Positions 42,460 to 50,980 of a stretch of DNA of 64,000 nt are shown piece after piece (the first letter of the stretch is position 1; the number at the start of each line of letters is the position of its first letter). Made by a program: the position numbers and the translations under genes. Origin of the DNA: Rhodococcus wratislaviensis (GTDB lineage Bacteria; Actinomycetota; Actinomycetes; Mycobacteriales; Mycobacteriaceae). The notes under the pieces were generated by a model. That model did no database searches, had not been told where the DNA came from, and worked only from the letters and a program-made list of their open reading frames with translations. The stretch covers positions 1-64,000 of the forward strand of contig NZ_UAUI01000026.1 in NCBI RefSeq assembly GCF_900455735.1, given 5' to 3'.

Positions 42460-43353
42460 TTATCCTGCTGCGCCACGCAGTTCGGGATTGCCGTCGACGA
42501 TGGAGTAGAGCGCCTCGGTGATCGCCTTCACCCGCGCGAGTCGTGTCAGTTCACGCGGCACCACCAGCCAGTAGGTGCGGTGGGCGATGAAGTCGTCGTG
42601 CAGTACCGGCACCAGATCCTCGTCCAGCGCCCCGATGTAACTCGGCAGCGGCGCGATCCCGACGCCGTGCTTCACTGCCTGGTAGTGGCCCGCGATGTTG
42701 TTGGTCTGGATCTGGGCCTGGAAGTCCGGGATCAGCGCGTCGAGGATACGCAGCGGTTCGACGTCGAGGAACGCATCCACATACCAGATGAGCGTGTGGT
42801 GCCGGAGATCGTCGAGCGACGTGATGGGGTCGTGTTCGTCCAGGTAGCGCCGTGACGCGTACAGACGGAGGTCGTAGTCGGCGAGTTTGCGGACCACGAC
42901 GGACCGCGGCGACGGACGCTCGAGGGTGACTGCGATGTCGAAGTCGCGCCCGGTGAGCAGGTCGTGGGTCGTCGACGTGACGAGTTCGGTGAACAGGTCG
43001 GGGTGCTCGGACCGCAGTGCGGCCAACCCCGGCACCAGCACGAACGACCCGAAGCCGTCCGGAGTGATGATGCGGACGGTGCCCGTCAGCCCACCCAGGG
43101 ACGAGGTTTCGTCGAGAGCGGCGAGAACCGCGGATTCGACCGCCTCCGCGTGGGGAACCAGTCGCCGGCCCGCCTCGGTGAGCTGCCACCCCGACACGCC
43201 ACGATCGAACAGTCTCGTGCCCGTGTCTTTCTCGAGTCGGGTGATTCTCCGCGAGACGGTCGTGTGATCGACACCGAGCCGCTTCGCCGCATCGGCGAGG
43301 CGGCCGGTTCTCGACAACTCCAGCAGGTAACGCATGTTGTCTGCGGTGAACAT
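42460..43353 (-). CDS. LysR-family transcriptional regulator
   Basis: 297 residues. The winged helix-turn-helix is at 3-60: NMRYLLELSRTGRLADAAKRL, HTTVSRRITRLEK; the co-inducer domain follows from about 90 (VRIITPDGFGS). The start is either ATG 43353 (MFTADNM, chosen) or ATG 43362, 3 codons earlier; GAGGG precedes both. LysR proteins usually activate a divergent target; here methylmalonate-semialdehyde dehydrogenase lies across a gap of about 110 bases. The gap holds TGCAAAAGTGCA (43370-43381), a T-N11-A-like palindrome of the kind LysR proteins bind. Confidence 0.9.
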   Translation of the reverse strand: MFTADNMRYLLELSRTGRLADAAKRLGVDHTTVSRRITRLEKDTGTRLFDRGVSGWQLTEAGRRLVPHAEAVESAVLAALDETSSLGGLTGTVRIITPDGFGSFVLVPGLAALRSEHPDLFTELVTSTTHDLLTGRDFDIAVTLERPSPRSVVVRKLADYDLRLYASRRYLDEHDPITSLDDLRHHTLIWYVDAFLDVEPLRILDALIPDFQAQIQTNNIAGHYQAVKHGVGIAPLPSYIGALDEDLVPVLHDDFIAHRTYWLVVPRELTRLARVKAITEALYSIVDGNPELRGAAG

Positions 43354-43369
43354 CGCCCTCATCCCTCGT

Positions 43370-43381
43370 GCAAAAGTGCAG
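43370..43381. promoter_or_regulatory. possible LysR-binding palindrome between lysR and mmsA
   Basis: TGCAAAAGTGCA in the divergent 112-base gap, an interrupted dyad (TGCA...TGCA, with imperfect inner bases). LysR sites have the T-N11-A form with inner dyad symmetry, and this gap is the expected place. The assignment rests on position and shape only. Confidence 0.45.
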
Positions 43382-43465
43382 TCCGAAGTGCCATTTTACT
43401 CGTTGACGCAGGCATTGTTGCCCAGCAGACTCGTGGGCACCCCACCTTTCCCAGGAGTGAACCCC

Positions 43466-44956
43466 ATGGCCGTTATCTCGCATTGGCTCAACAACAAGTC
43501 CTACCCCGGAACGCGTGTCGATACCGCTCCGGTCACCAACCCGGCCACTGGTGCCGTGACCGGTCAGGTCGCCCTGGCCAGCGTCGAGGACGCCCGCGCC
43601 GTGATCGACGGCGCCGCGGCCGCGTTCCCCGCCTGGCGCGACACCTCCCTCGCCAAGCGTTCCTCCATCATGTTCAAGTTCCGGGAACTGCTCAACGCCC
43701 GCAAGGGCGAACTCGCCGAGATCATCACCGCCGAGCACGGCAAAGTCGTCTCCGACGCACTCGGTGAGGTCTCCCGCGGCCAGGAAGTCGTCGAATTCGC
43801 CTGCGGCATGCCCCACCTGCTCAAGGGCGGCATGACCGAAAACGCCTCCACCAACATCGACGTCTCCTCCATCCGCCAACCCGTCGGCCCCGTCGGGATC
43901 ATCTCCCCGTTCAACTTCCCCGCCATGGTCCCGATGTGGTTCTTCCCCATCGCCATCGCCGCCGGCAACACCGTGGTGTTGAAGCCGTCGGAGAAGGACC
44001 CGACCGCCGCGATCTGGATGGCCGAACTCTGGGCCGAGGCCGGACTGCCCGCCGGGGTGTTCAACGTCCTGCAGGGCGACAAGACCGCCGTCGACGAGTT
44101 GCTCACCAACCCCGCCATCAAGGCCATCTCCTTCGTCGGCTCCACCCCCATCGCCCAGTACGTGTACGCCACCGGCACCGCCCACGGCAAACGCGTCCAG
44201 GCACTCGGCGGGGCGAAGAACCACGCCATCGTCCTGCCGGACGCCGACCTCGACCTCGCCGCCGACGCCATGGTCAACGCCGGCTTCGGCTCCGCCGGCG
44301 AACGCTGCATGGCCATCTCCGCCCTGGTCGCGGTCGGCGACATCGCCGACGAACTGGTCGCCAAGATCACACAGCGCACCGACACCCTCAAGATCGGCGA
44401 CGGCACCCAGGACTCCGACATGGGCCCGCTGGTGACGAAGGCGCACCGCGACAAGGTCGCCTCCTACATCGACGCCGGCGAACAGGACGGCGCCACCATC
44501 GTCGTCGACGGGCGGACCGTGCAGGCGAATGGCGGTGCGGACGGGTTCTGGCTCGGACCCACCCTGATCGACCACGTCACCACCGACATGAGTGTGTACA
44601 CCGACGAAATCTTCGGCCCCGTCCTCTCCGTCATCCGCGTCGAGTCCTACGACGAAGCCCTGGAACTGGTGAACTCCAGCCAGTTCGGCAACGGCACCGC
44701 CATCTTCACCAACGACGGCGGCGCCGCGCGCCGGTTCCAGAACGAGGTCGAGGTCGGCATGGTCGGCATCAACGTCCCCATCCCCGTCCCCATGGCCTAC
44801 TACTCCTTCGGGGGCTGGAAGAACTCCCTGTTCGGCGACAGCCACGCCCACGGCACCGAAGGCGTCCACTTCTTCACCCGCGGCAAAGTCGTCACCACCC
44901 GCTGGCTCGACCCCAGCCACGGCGGCCTCAACCTCGGATTCCCCCAGAACAACTAA
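43466..44956 (+). CDS. mmsA: CoA-acylating methylmalonate-semialdehyde dehydrogenase
   Basis: 496 residues of the MmsA/IolA group of aldehyde dehydrogenases: IISPFNFPAMVPMWFFPIAI, KRVQALGGAKNHAIVLPDAD and the nucleophile Cys in GSAGERCMAIS. The AKNHA motif in place of LGGN is the mark of the CoA-acylating MmsA/IolA type, which turns methylmalonate or malonate semialdehyde into propionyl-CoA or acetyl-CoA with CO2 release and NAD reduction. CCAGGAG precedes the ATG. Divergent from lysR, 12 bases before the iron alcohol dehydrogenase. It could serve valine breakdown, 3-hydroxypropionate oxidation, or the last step of an inositol-type pathway from modules A/B. Confidence 0.93.
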   Translation: MAVISHWLNNKSYPGTRVDTAPVTNPATGAVTGQVALASVEDARAVIDGAAAAFPAWRDTSLAKRSSIMFKFRELLNARKGELAEIITAEHGKVVSDALGEVSRGQEVVEFACGMPHLLKGGMTENASTNIDVSSIRQPVGPVGIISPFNFPAMVPMWFFPIAIAAGNTVVLKPSEKDPTAAIWMAELWAEAGLPAGVFNVLQGDKTAVDELLTNPAIKAISFVGSTPIAQYVYATGTAHGKRVQALGGAKNHAIVLPDADLDLAADAMVNAGFGSAGERCMAISALVAVGDIADELVAKITQRTDTLKIGDGTQDSDMGPLVTKAHRDKVASYIDAGEQDGATIVVDGRTVQANGGADGFWLGPTLIDHVTTDMSVYTDEIFGPVLSVIRVESYDEALELVNSSQFGNGTAIFTNDGGAARRFQNEVEVGMVGINVPIPVPMAYYSFGGWKNSLFGDSHAHGTEGVHFFTRGKVVTTRWLDPSHGGLNLGFPQNN

Positions 44957-44968
44957 GGAACCTCTCCC

Positions 44969-46129
44969 ATGACCGCACACCTCTCACTCCCCCGATTCGC
45001 CAGGATCGGGGCCGGAGCAGTAGACGAGATCGGCTCGGTCGTCGACCAATTGGGTCTGCAGAGGCCGGTTCTCGTCACCGATGCGTACCTGACCGGCACC
45101 GGCGCGGCCGACCGGATCATGAGCCTCCTCAGGTCGGCGGGCAAGGAGCCGGCACTGTTCTCCGGCACCGTGCCCGACCCCACCACCGATTCCCTGGAGG
45201 AAGGGCGGAGGATCGTCGCCGAGCACAACGCGGATTCGGTGATCGGGTTCGGCGGCGGTAGTCCGATGGACACCGCGAAGGCACTGGCCGTGCTGTCCGC
45301 GAACGGCGGTGAGATGCGGTCGTACAAGGCACCTCACGTGTACACCGGGAAGGCGCTGCCGATCATCGCGATACCGACCACTGCCGGAAGCGGCTCGGAG
45401 GCGACGCAATTCACCGTCATCAGCGACAGCGCTTCCGACGAGAAGATGCTGTGCCCGGGACTCTCCTTCCTGCCGATCGCCGCGATCGTGGATTTCGAAC
45501 TCACGATGTCGATGCCGCCGCGGTTGACCGCCGACACCGGAATCGATGCGCTCACCCACGCCATCGAGGCTTACGTCAGCAGGAAGGCCCAGCCGTTCAC
45601 CGACGGACTCGCGCTCTCCGCGATCCGCACGATCGGTAAGCACATCGGCACGGCGTACGCGGACGGTGAAGACCGCACCGCGAGAGAAGCGATGATGGTC
45701 GCGTCCATGCAGGCCGGTATGGCGTTCTCCAACTCGAGCGTGGCGCTGGTGCACGGGATGAGCAGGCCGATCGGTGCGCATTTCCATGTCGCACACGGAC
45801 TGTCGAATGCCATGCTGCTTCCGGCGATCACGGCGTTCTCCCTGAAGGGAGCGGAGAGCCGCTACGCCGACTGCGCGCGTGCATTCGGCGCTGCACCGGA
45901 ATCGGCGGGCGATTCCGTCGCCGCGCAGTTCCTCGTCGAGACCCTGAGCACGCTGTGTCACGACCTGAAGGTTCCGACGCCGCTCGCATACGGGATCGAC
46001 CGCGACGCCTGGGACGGCCTTATTCCGTTGATGGCAGAGCAGGCGCTGGCGTCCGGATCGCCCGGCAACAATCCGGTCGCGCCCACCGCCGGTCAGATCG
46101 AGACGCTGTATTCGGAGGTCTTCAGCTAG
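44969..46129 (+). CDS. iron-containing alcohol dehydrogenase
   Basis: 386 residues of the group III (iron-dependent) alcohol dehydrogenases: NAD loop GFGGGSPMDTAKA, metal ligands Asp in TGIDALTHAIEAY and His residues in ALVHGMSRPIGAHFHVAHG. AAGGAACCT precedes the ATG. With mmsA it fits the oxidation of a short omega-hydroxy acid such as 3-hydroxypropionate to the semialdehyde used by MmsA; other primary alcohols are possible. The last 4 bases (CTAG) are shared with the stop codon of the convergent PhzF gene. Confidence 0.9.
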   Translation: MTAHLSLPRFARIGAGAVDEIGSVVDQLGLQRPVLVTDAYLTGTGAADRIMSLLRSAGKEPALFSGTVPDPTTDSLEEGRRIVAEHNADSVIGFGGGSPMDTAKALAVLSANGGEMRSYKAPHVYTGKALPIIAIPTTAGSGSEATQFTVISDSASDEKMLCPGLSFLPIAAIVDFELTMSMPPRLTADTGIDALTHAIEAYVSRKAQPFTDGLALSAIRTIGKHIGTAYADGEDRTAREAMMVASMQAGMAFSNSSVALVHGMSRPIGAHFHVAHGLSNAMLLPAITAFSLKGAESRYADCARAFGAAPESAGDSVAAQFLVETLSTLCHDLKVPTPLAYGIDRDAWDGLIPLMAEQALASGSPGNNPVAPTAGQIETLYSEVFS

Positions 46130-46947
46130 AACTCGACGGTGCCCCTGAGGTACCGCCGGTAAGCTCCGGACAGGTGGACGCGGTCGCCGCGCACCTCGCA
46201 GTGCACGGTTCCTCCGCGCGCCGACAGTTGGCGTCCGACAAGGCTGTTCCGGCCCAGGACGTCAGCCCAGTACGGCGCGATCTGCGAGTGCGCGGACCCC
46301 GTCACCGGATCCTCCTGCACGCCGGCCGCGGCGCCGAACCATCGCGACACGAAATCGAGTCCCTCGGAGTCCGACGCCGCGGTGACGACGATGCCCCGCA
46401 CCTTCAGGGGGCTGATCACGGCGAAATCGGGGGCCATCGACGCGATGTCGTGTTCGGATTCCGCGACGAACACGAGGTCGGTGGCCTTCAGGCACTCCCG
46501 CACCGGAATGCCGAGTGCCGCGACGATCCGGGGATCGGCCGCGGTCGGCGCCGGCGGCTCGGCCGGGAAATCCATGACCAGCGTCCCGTTCGGTCCCCGG
46601 TCGACGTGCAGCCAACCGCTGCGCGTCCAGAACTGGATGCGGTCGGCGTCCGGGTGCACGTCCTCGAAGATCTGTGCGGCGGTGGCGAGAGTGGCATGGC
46701 CGCACAGGTCCACCTCGACGGCGGGTGTGAACCACCGCAGGTGATAGGCGGGGTGGGCCGGGTCGTATTGCCCCGCGCCCACGGGAAGCCGCGCGGTGTA
46801 GAACGCCGTCTCGGACAGATTGTTCTCTTCGGCGAGTTGCTGCAGAACGGAATCGTCCAGCCAGTCGGTCAGCGGCATGACCGCCGCCGGGTTGCCCTCG
46901 AAGGGTCCGGCGGCGAACGCGTCGATCTGATAGATGTCCAGCTTCAT
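46126..46947 (-). CDS. PhzF-family isomerase/epimerase-like protein
   Basis: 273 residues. PhzF marks: IDAFAAGPFEGNPAAVMPL at the start, catalytic Glu in NNLSETAFY, the CGHATLATA loop and the C-terminal EDPVTGSAHSQIAPYW. The fold is that of diaminopimelate epimerase, and PhzF itself isomerises a dihydro-hydroxyanthranilate in phenazine synthesis; most bacterial homologues have no known reaction. No phenazine genes are near. The ATG at 46947 has only a weak GGAC before it. The stop codon overlaps that of the alcohol dehydrogenase gene on the other strand. Confidence 0.9.
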   Translation of the reverse strand: MKLDIYQIDAFAAGPFEGNPAAVMPLTDWLDDSVLQQLAEENNLSETAFYTARLPVGAGQYDPAHPAYHLRWFTPAVEVDLCGHATLATAAQIFEDVHPDADRIQFWTRSGWLHVDRGPNGTLVMDFPAEPPAPTAADPRIVAALGIPVRECLKATDLVFVAESEHDIASMAPDFAVISPLKVRGIVVTAASDSEGLDFVSRWFGAAAGVQEDPVTGSAHSQIAPYWADVLGRNSLVGRQLSARGGTVHCEVRGDRVHLSGAYRRYLRGTVEF

Positions 46948-47021
46948 AGCGTCCGATGGTGGTGGACGATCCGGCGCCCGTCGAGGGCCATCTCGCACAC
47001 GCTGGACCGGTCGCGCCGACG

Positions 47022-47516
47022 TCAGGCTCGGGCGAAGCTCATCGTCTCGCCTTCGACCCCGCGCATCCACAGGTCGTTGCACGCAGCCGCCAATTCCGGC
47101 AGCCCCTCCTCGATGGCGGCGAACACGTTGCCCGGCACCCAGCCGACGTCGCCGTTGAGCAGGAGATTGTTGCGGCCGTAGAAGATCGCGAGGTCGGTGG
47201 CGCCCTGCGCGGCGTGCGCCTCGGAGCCCGGCTCGTACCCGTAGGCGGAGTTGCCGATCTCCCAGGGCTCGAAGTCGAACAGGCACACGTCACCGGGAAT
47301 CGGTGTGACGGTGGGATTTTCCCGCCGCGGCGCCGCGGTGATCCGCGGGATCAGGGTGTACACCTCGTTGCGCGCGTACTTGGCGTGGTACGCGTCGCCG
47401 CTCTGCGGGAGCACGTTCCACACCGCGTCGCAGGTGAGCGGTGCGTCCTCGTCGAGAAGCCGGGCACGGCAGGTCACGCCGCGCTTGTCCAGGCTGATGG
47501 TGATGTAGCGAGCCAC
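47022..47516 (-). CDS. DUF3830 family protein (cyclophilin-like fold)
   Basis: 164 residues beginning MARYITISLDKRGVTCRARL, followed by DAPLTCDAVWNVLP, EVYTLIPRI and GNSAYGYEPGSEAH, the pattern of DUF3830, predicted to have a small beta-barrel cyclophilin-like fold. DUF3830 genes are usually found beside amidohydrolase, aminotransferase or transporter genes in nitrogen catabolism; no activity is known. GAGGA precedes the ATG. It is 69 bases downstream of gabT, but a strong palindrome separates them, so it probably has its own promoter or depends on read-through. Confidence 0.88.
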   Translation of the reverse strand: MARYITISLDKRGVTCRARLLDEDAPLTCDAVWNVLPQSGDAYHAKYARNEVYTLIPRITAAPRRENPTVTPIPGDVCLFDFEPWEIGNSAYGYEPGSEAHAAQGATDLAIFYGRNNLLLNGDVGWVPGNVFAAIEEGLPELAAACNDLWMRGVEGETMSFARA

Positions 47517-47532
47517 GATTCCTCCTTCGGAG

Positions 47533-47578
47533 CCCGTGAGTACTTCTTAACCGCCCGCGGTTAACAAGTACTCACGGG
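47533..47578. terminator. 22-bp-arm palindrome, GTGAGT...ACTCAC type, after gabT
   Basis: Arms of 22 bases beginning CCCGTGAGTACTT and ending at TTAACCGC, a CC loop, one mismatch. It starts 7 bases downstream of the gabT stop. The arms match those of the element at 56185 at 20 of 22 positions, so this is a dispersed repeat as well as a likely terminator. Confidence 0.82.
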
Positions 47579-47584
47579 TGCTTG

Positions 47585-48826
47585 TCACACTTCGTCGAGT
47601 ACCTCGGACCAGATCTTCAGGGCGTCCTCGATCTGTTCCGCCGTCACGATGAGCGGTGGAATCATCCGTACCACGTTCATGTGGGCGCCGCAGGTCAACA
47701 GCAGCAGCCCCTTCTTCGCGGCCAGCTGCTGCGCCGCAGACGCTTTCGCACGGTCCGCGCTGCCGTCGGCCGCCGTGAACTCGCTGCCCACGAGCAGTCC
47801 GAGACCACGGACGTCGCCGATTCCGTCGATGGCGCGCGTGCGCGCACCGTCGAGCAACTGGACGCCCCGCGCGGCGGCGTTGGCCACGAGGTCTTCCTTC
47901 TCGATCACCTCGAGTGTCGCGACCGCGGCCGCGCAGGACACGGCGTTGCCGCCGTACGTTCCGCCCTGCGACCCCGGCCAGCCCTTGGCCATGAGCTCCT
48001 CGGACGCCGCGATGCCCGACAGCGGGAATCCGCTGGCCAGACCCTTGGCGATGGTGATGATGTCGGGCCGGACGTCGAAGTGCTGGTGCCCGAAGAACTT
48101 GCCGGTGCGGCCGAATCCGGTCTGGATCTCGTCGATGACGAGCAGGATGCCGTACCGGTCGGCGCGCTCGCGGAGACCCTGGAAGAACGCGGTGTTGCCG
48201 GGCACGTACCCGCCCTCACCGAGAACGGGCTCGACGACGAACGCCGCCGTCTCGTTCGGCGCGGTGAGCGTCGCGAAGATGTAGTCGAGTTCCTTCAGCG
48301 CGAACGCGGTCGCCTCCTCCTCGGACCAGCCGTAGCGGTAGGCGTTGGGGAACGGTGCCACGTGCACGCCGCCCATCAGCGGGCTGAAGCCGGCGGAGAA
48401 CCGGGTGCCGGACGTGGTCATCGTCGCCGTCGCGACCGTGCGTCCGTGGAATCCGCCGTGGAAGACGATCACGTTGGGGCGGCCGGTCGCCTGCCGCGAC
48501 AGTCGCAGCGACGCCTCCACGGCCTCGCTCCCCGAGTTCGCGAAGAACAGCGAGTCGAGTCCCGGGGGCAGCACCGACCCCAGTCGATCGACCAGTTCGA
48601 GCATCGGCTGGTGCATGACCGTCGTGTACTGGCCGTGGATCAGGGAGCCGACCTGCCTGCGCGCGGCCTCCACGACGTGTGGGTGGCAGTGCCCCGTACT
48701 GGTCACGCCGATGCCCGCGGTGAAGTCGAGATAGCGCCTGCCGTCGGTGCCGTAGAGGTAGCACCCTTCACCGTGATCGACCGTCACGGGTGTGGCCTGT
48801 GCGAGCAGTGGAGATAGCCGAGTCAC
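47585..48826 (-). CDS. gabT: class III aminotransferase, 4-aminobutyrate aminotransferase-like
   Basis: 413 residues of the class III PLP aminotransferases: NSGSEAVEASLRLSR, GGFHGRTVATATMT, VVEPVLGEGGY, DEIQTGFGRTG and the PLP-Lys in IITIAKGLASGFPL. It resembles 4-aminobutyrate/acetylornithine-type enzymes that transfer an omega-amino group to 2-oxoglutarate. It is divergent from an aldehyde dehydrogenase of the succinate-semialdehyde type across 114 bases, so together they convert 4-aminobutyrate (or a homologue such as 5-aminovalerate) to the diacid. GGGAGGG lies before the ATG. Confidence 0.88.
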   Translation of the reverse strand: MTRLSPLLAQATPVTVDHGEGCYLYGTDGRRYLDFTAGIGVTSTGHCHPHVVEAARRQVGSLIHGQYTTVMHQPMLELVDRLGSVLPPGLDSLFFANSGSEAVEASLRLSRQATGRPNVIVFHGGFHGRTVATATMTTSGTRFSAGFSPLMGGVHVAPFPNAYRYGWSEEEATAFALKELDYIFATLTAPNETAAFVVEPVLGEGGYVPGNTAFFQGLRERADRYGILLVIDEIQTGFGRTGKFFGHQHFDVRPDIITIAKGLASGFPLSGIAASEELMAKGWPGSQGGTYGGNAVSCAAAVATLEVIEKEDLVANAAARGVQLLDGARTRAIDGIGDVRGLGLLVGSEFTAADGSADRAKASAAQQLAAKKGLLLLTCGAHMNVVRMIPPLIVTAEQIEDALKIWSEVLDEV

Positions 48827-48871
48827 GAGAACCCTCCCACGCGTAGATGCCGGCGGATGTCGGCAAGTGCA

Positions 48872-48899
48872 TTGTCAGATTGTTGACAATCTGTATAAC
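48872..48899 (+). promoter_or_regulatory. promoter of the semialdehyde dehydrogenase with an operator inside
   Basis: TTGTCA (48872-48877), 16-base spacer, TATAAC (48894-48899). The spacer holds ATTGTTGACAAT (48879-48890), a perfect palindrome except for the central TG pair, differing by one base from the GntR-type ATTGTCGACAAT of region 1. It lies between gabT and the aldehyde dehydrogenase gene and can control both. Confidence 0.72.
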
Positions 48900-48940
48900 A
48901 TGGGGACCGTCCCTTCGGCAACGGAGAATGGGGAAAAATC

Positions 48941-50389
48941 ATGCTCGAGGAAGCAGCAATCGCATCGGTGCAGACCGGCTTGTTCATCGGCGGCAAATGG
49001 CGCGACAGCGCCCGCACCATGCCGGTCCACGACCCGTCCACCGGACAGATCCTGTGCACGGTCGCCGACGCCGACGCCGACGAGGCCCGCGAGGCGCTCG
49101 ACGCGGCCGTGGCAGCGCAACCGTCATGGGCGGCCACGACACCCCGCGAACGCAGCACCATCCTCATGAACGCGCACCGACTGCTGCTCGAGAACGTCGA
49201 CCGGCTCGCGCTGGTCATGACGCTCGAGATGGGCAAGCCACTCACCGAGGCACGGGGCGAAATCGCGTACGCCGCAGAGTTCTTCCGCTGGTTCGCCGAG
49301 GAGGCCGTCCGCATCGACGGCGGCTACATGACGGCGCCCGGGGGCGGTTCGCGGTTCCTCGTCACCAAGCAGCCCGTGGGGCCGAGCCTGCTCATCACCC
49401 CGTGGAACTTCCCGATGGCGATGGGCACCCGGAAGATCGGGCCCGCGATCGCCGCCGGGTGCACGTCCGTCATCAAACCGGCGGCCCAGACGCCGCTGTC
49501 GATCCTCGCGCTCGCCGACATCCTCACCGAGGCCGGGCTGCCGGACGGCGTCGTCAACGTCGTCACCACGTCCAGCCCCGACGAGGTGATCACTCCCCTC
49601 ATCCTCGACGGCAGGGCCCGCAAGCTCTCGTTCACCGGTTCGACCAAGGTCGGGAAGCATCTGCTCGAACTGTGCGCCCGCACGGTCATGCGCACGTCCA
49701 TGGAACTCGGCGGCAACGCGCCGTTCCTCGTGTTCGACGACGCGAATCTCGACGACGCGGTCGACGGGGCCATGGCGGCGAAGATGCGCAACATCGGCCA
49801 GGCCTGCACGGCTGCCAATCGAATTCTCGTGCACAGTTCGGTCGCCGAGGAATTCACGCGCAAACTCACGCAGCGGATGGAGGCCCTGCCCGTCGGGCGC
49901 GGCACCGAGGACGGCGTCGTGGTCGGACCGTTGATCGACGAGGCGGCCGTCGAGAAGGTGAGCAGTCTCGTCGCGGATGCCGTCGAACGCGGCGCCTCGG
50001 TGCTCACCGGCGGCGCGGCACTCGACCGCCCGGGCAACTTCTACCCGGCGACGGTCCTGACAGGTGTGTCCGACGACGCCGAGATGTGCCACAACGAGAT
50101 CTTCGGCCCGGTGGCCGCGATCAGCACGTTCGAGACCGAGGCCGAGGCCGTCGAACGGGCCAACGACACCCCGTACGGGCTGGTGGCCTACGTGTACACC
50201 GAGAGCCTCAAGCGCGGCATCCGCGTGTGCGAGGCGCTGGAGTCGGGCATGGTCGGACTCAACCAGGGTGTGGTGTCGAACCCGGCCGCGCCGTTCGGCG
50301 GTGTGAAGGAGTCCGGGCTCGGGCGCGAAGGCGGGACCACCGGCATCGACGAGTTCCTCGAGACGAAGTACATCGGTGTCGCCGTCTAG
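48941..50389 (+). CDS. NAD(P)-dependent succinate-semialdehyde dehydrogenase-like aldehyde dehydrogenase
   Basis: 482 residues: LITPWNFPMAMGTRKIGPAI, LSFTGSTKVGKHLL, general base in MELGGNAPFL, nucleophile Cys in IGQACTAANRIL and the late APFGGVKESGLGREGG, of the GabD type. It oxidises succinate semialdehyde (or glutarate semialdehyde) to the acid. Paired with the divergent gabT. The ATG at 48941 is preceded by a purine stretch (GGGGAAAAA). The stop lies 3 bases from that of the convergent hsaB gene, so the two transcripts meet here without a clear hairpin. Confidence 0.9.
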   Translation: MLEEAAIASVQTGLFIGGKWRDSARTMPVHDPSTGQILCTVADADADEAREALDAAVAAQPSWAATTPRERSTILMNAHRLLLENVDRLALVMTLEMGKPLTEARGEIAYAAEFFRWFAEEAVRIDGGYMTAPGGGSRFLVTKQPVGPSLLITPWNFPMAMGTRKIGPAIAAGCTSVIKPAAQTPLSILALADILTEAGLPDGVVNVVTTSSPDEVITPLILDGRARKLSFTGSTKVGKHLLELCARTVMRTSMELGGNAPFLVFDDANLDDAVDGAMAAKMRNIGQACTAANRILVHSSVAEEFTRKLTQRMEALPVGRGTEDGVVVGPLIDEAAVEKVSSLVADAVERGASVLTGGAALDRPGNFYPATVLTGVSDDAEMCHNEIFGPVAAISTFETEAEAVERANDTPYGLVAYVYTESLKRGIRVCEALESGMVGLNQGVVSNPAAPFGGVKESGLGREGGTTGIDEFLETKYIGVAV

Positions 50390-50392
50390 GAA

Positions 50393-50980
50393 CTAGAGCC
50401 AGGTGTCTTCCGACGACGTCGTGAGGAACGCCTCGAGGTCGTCGCGCCACGGCGCAGGCACGGTCTTGTCAGGCTCGATGCCGGTGTACTGCCCGCGGTA
50501 GAACAACAGCGGTCGCTCCTCCCTGATCTCACTCAGGGAGGAGACCCGGCCGAACGCGACCCAGTGATCGCCGCCGTCGTGCACGCTCTCGAGCGAGCAG
50601 TCGATGTGGGCGAGTGAACCGGTGAGGATCGGTGAGCCCAGCGGCGACTCCGTCCAGTCGATCCCGGCGAACTTGTCCGGGTCCCGGGAACCGAATCGGG
50701 CGCACGTCGACTGCTGTTCTTCCGCGAGCACGTTCACGCAGAAGATGCCACTGCGCTCGATCGCCGCCCACGACCGCGACGTCTTGGTCGGGCAGAACAA
50801 CACGAGCGGGGGTTCGAGCGACAGCGCGGCGAACGACTGGCACGCGAACCCCACGGGCACGCCGTCGTCGATCGTCGTGATGATGGTGACGCCGGTGCAG
50901 AACTGGCCCAGCACCGTCCGGAACCGTCGCGGATCGATCGCCTCGGCCGCGACGGCCCCGTCCCCGGTCACCTCGCTCAC
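50393..50980 (-). CDS. hsaB: HsaB, flavin reductase of 3-HSA monooxygenase
   Basis: 195 residues from a GTG overlapping the hsaC stop (GTGA). Almost the whole length matches remembered mycobacterial HsaB: FRTVLGQFCTGVTIITTI, VGFACQSFAALSLEPPLVLF, CPTKTSRSWAAIE, and the end DDLEAFLTTSSEDTWL. HsaB uses NADH to reduce flavin, which HsaA takes to hydroxylate 3-hydroxy-9,10-seconandrost-1,3,5(10)-triene-9,17-dione (3-HSA). It is the last gene of the hsaA-D-C-B operon, under the KstR site at 53986. Confidence 0.97.
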   Translation of the reverse strand: MSEVTGDGAVAAEAIDPRRFRTVLGQFCTGVTIITTIDDGVPVGFACQSFAALSLEPPLVLFCPTKTSRSWAAIERSGIFCVNVLAEEQQSTCARFGSRDPDKFAGIDWTESPLGSPILTGSLAHIDCSLESVHDGGDHWVAFGRVSSLSEIREERPLLFYRGQYTGIEPDKTVPAPWRDDLEAFLTTSSEDTWL

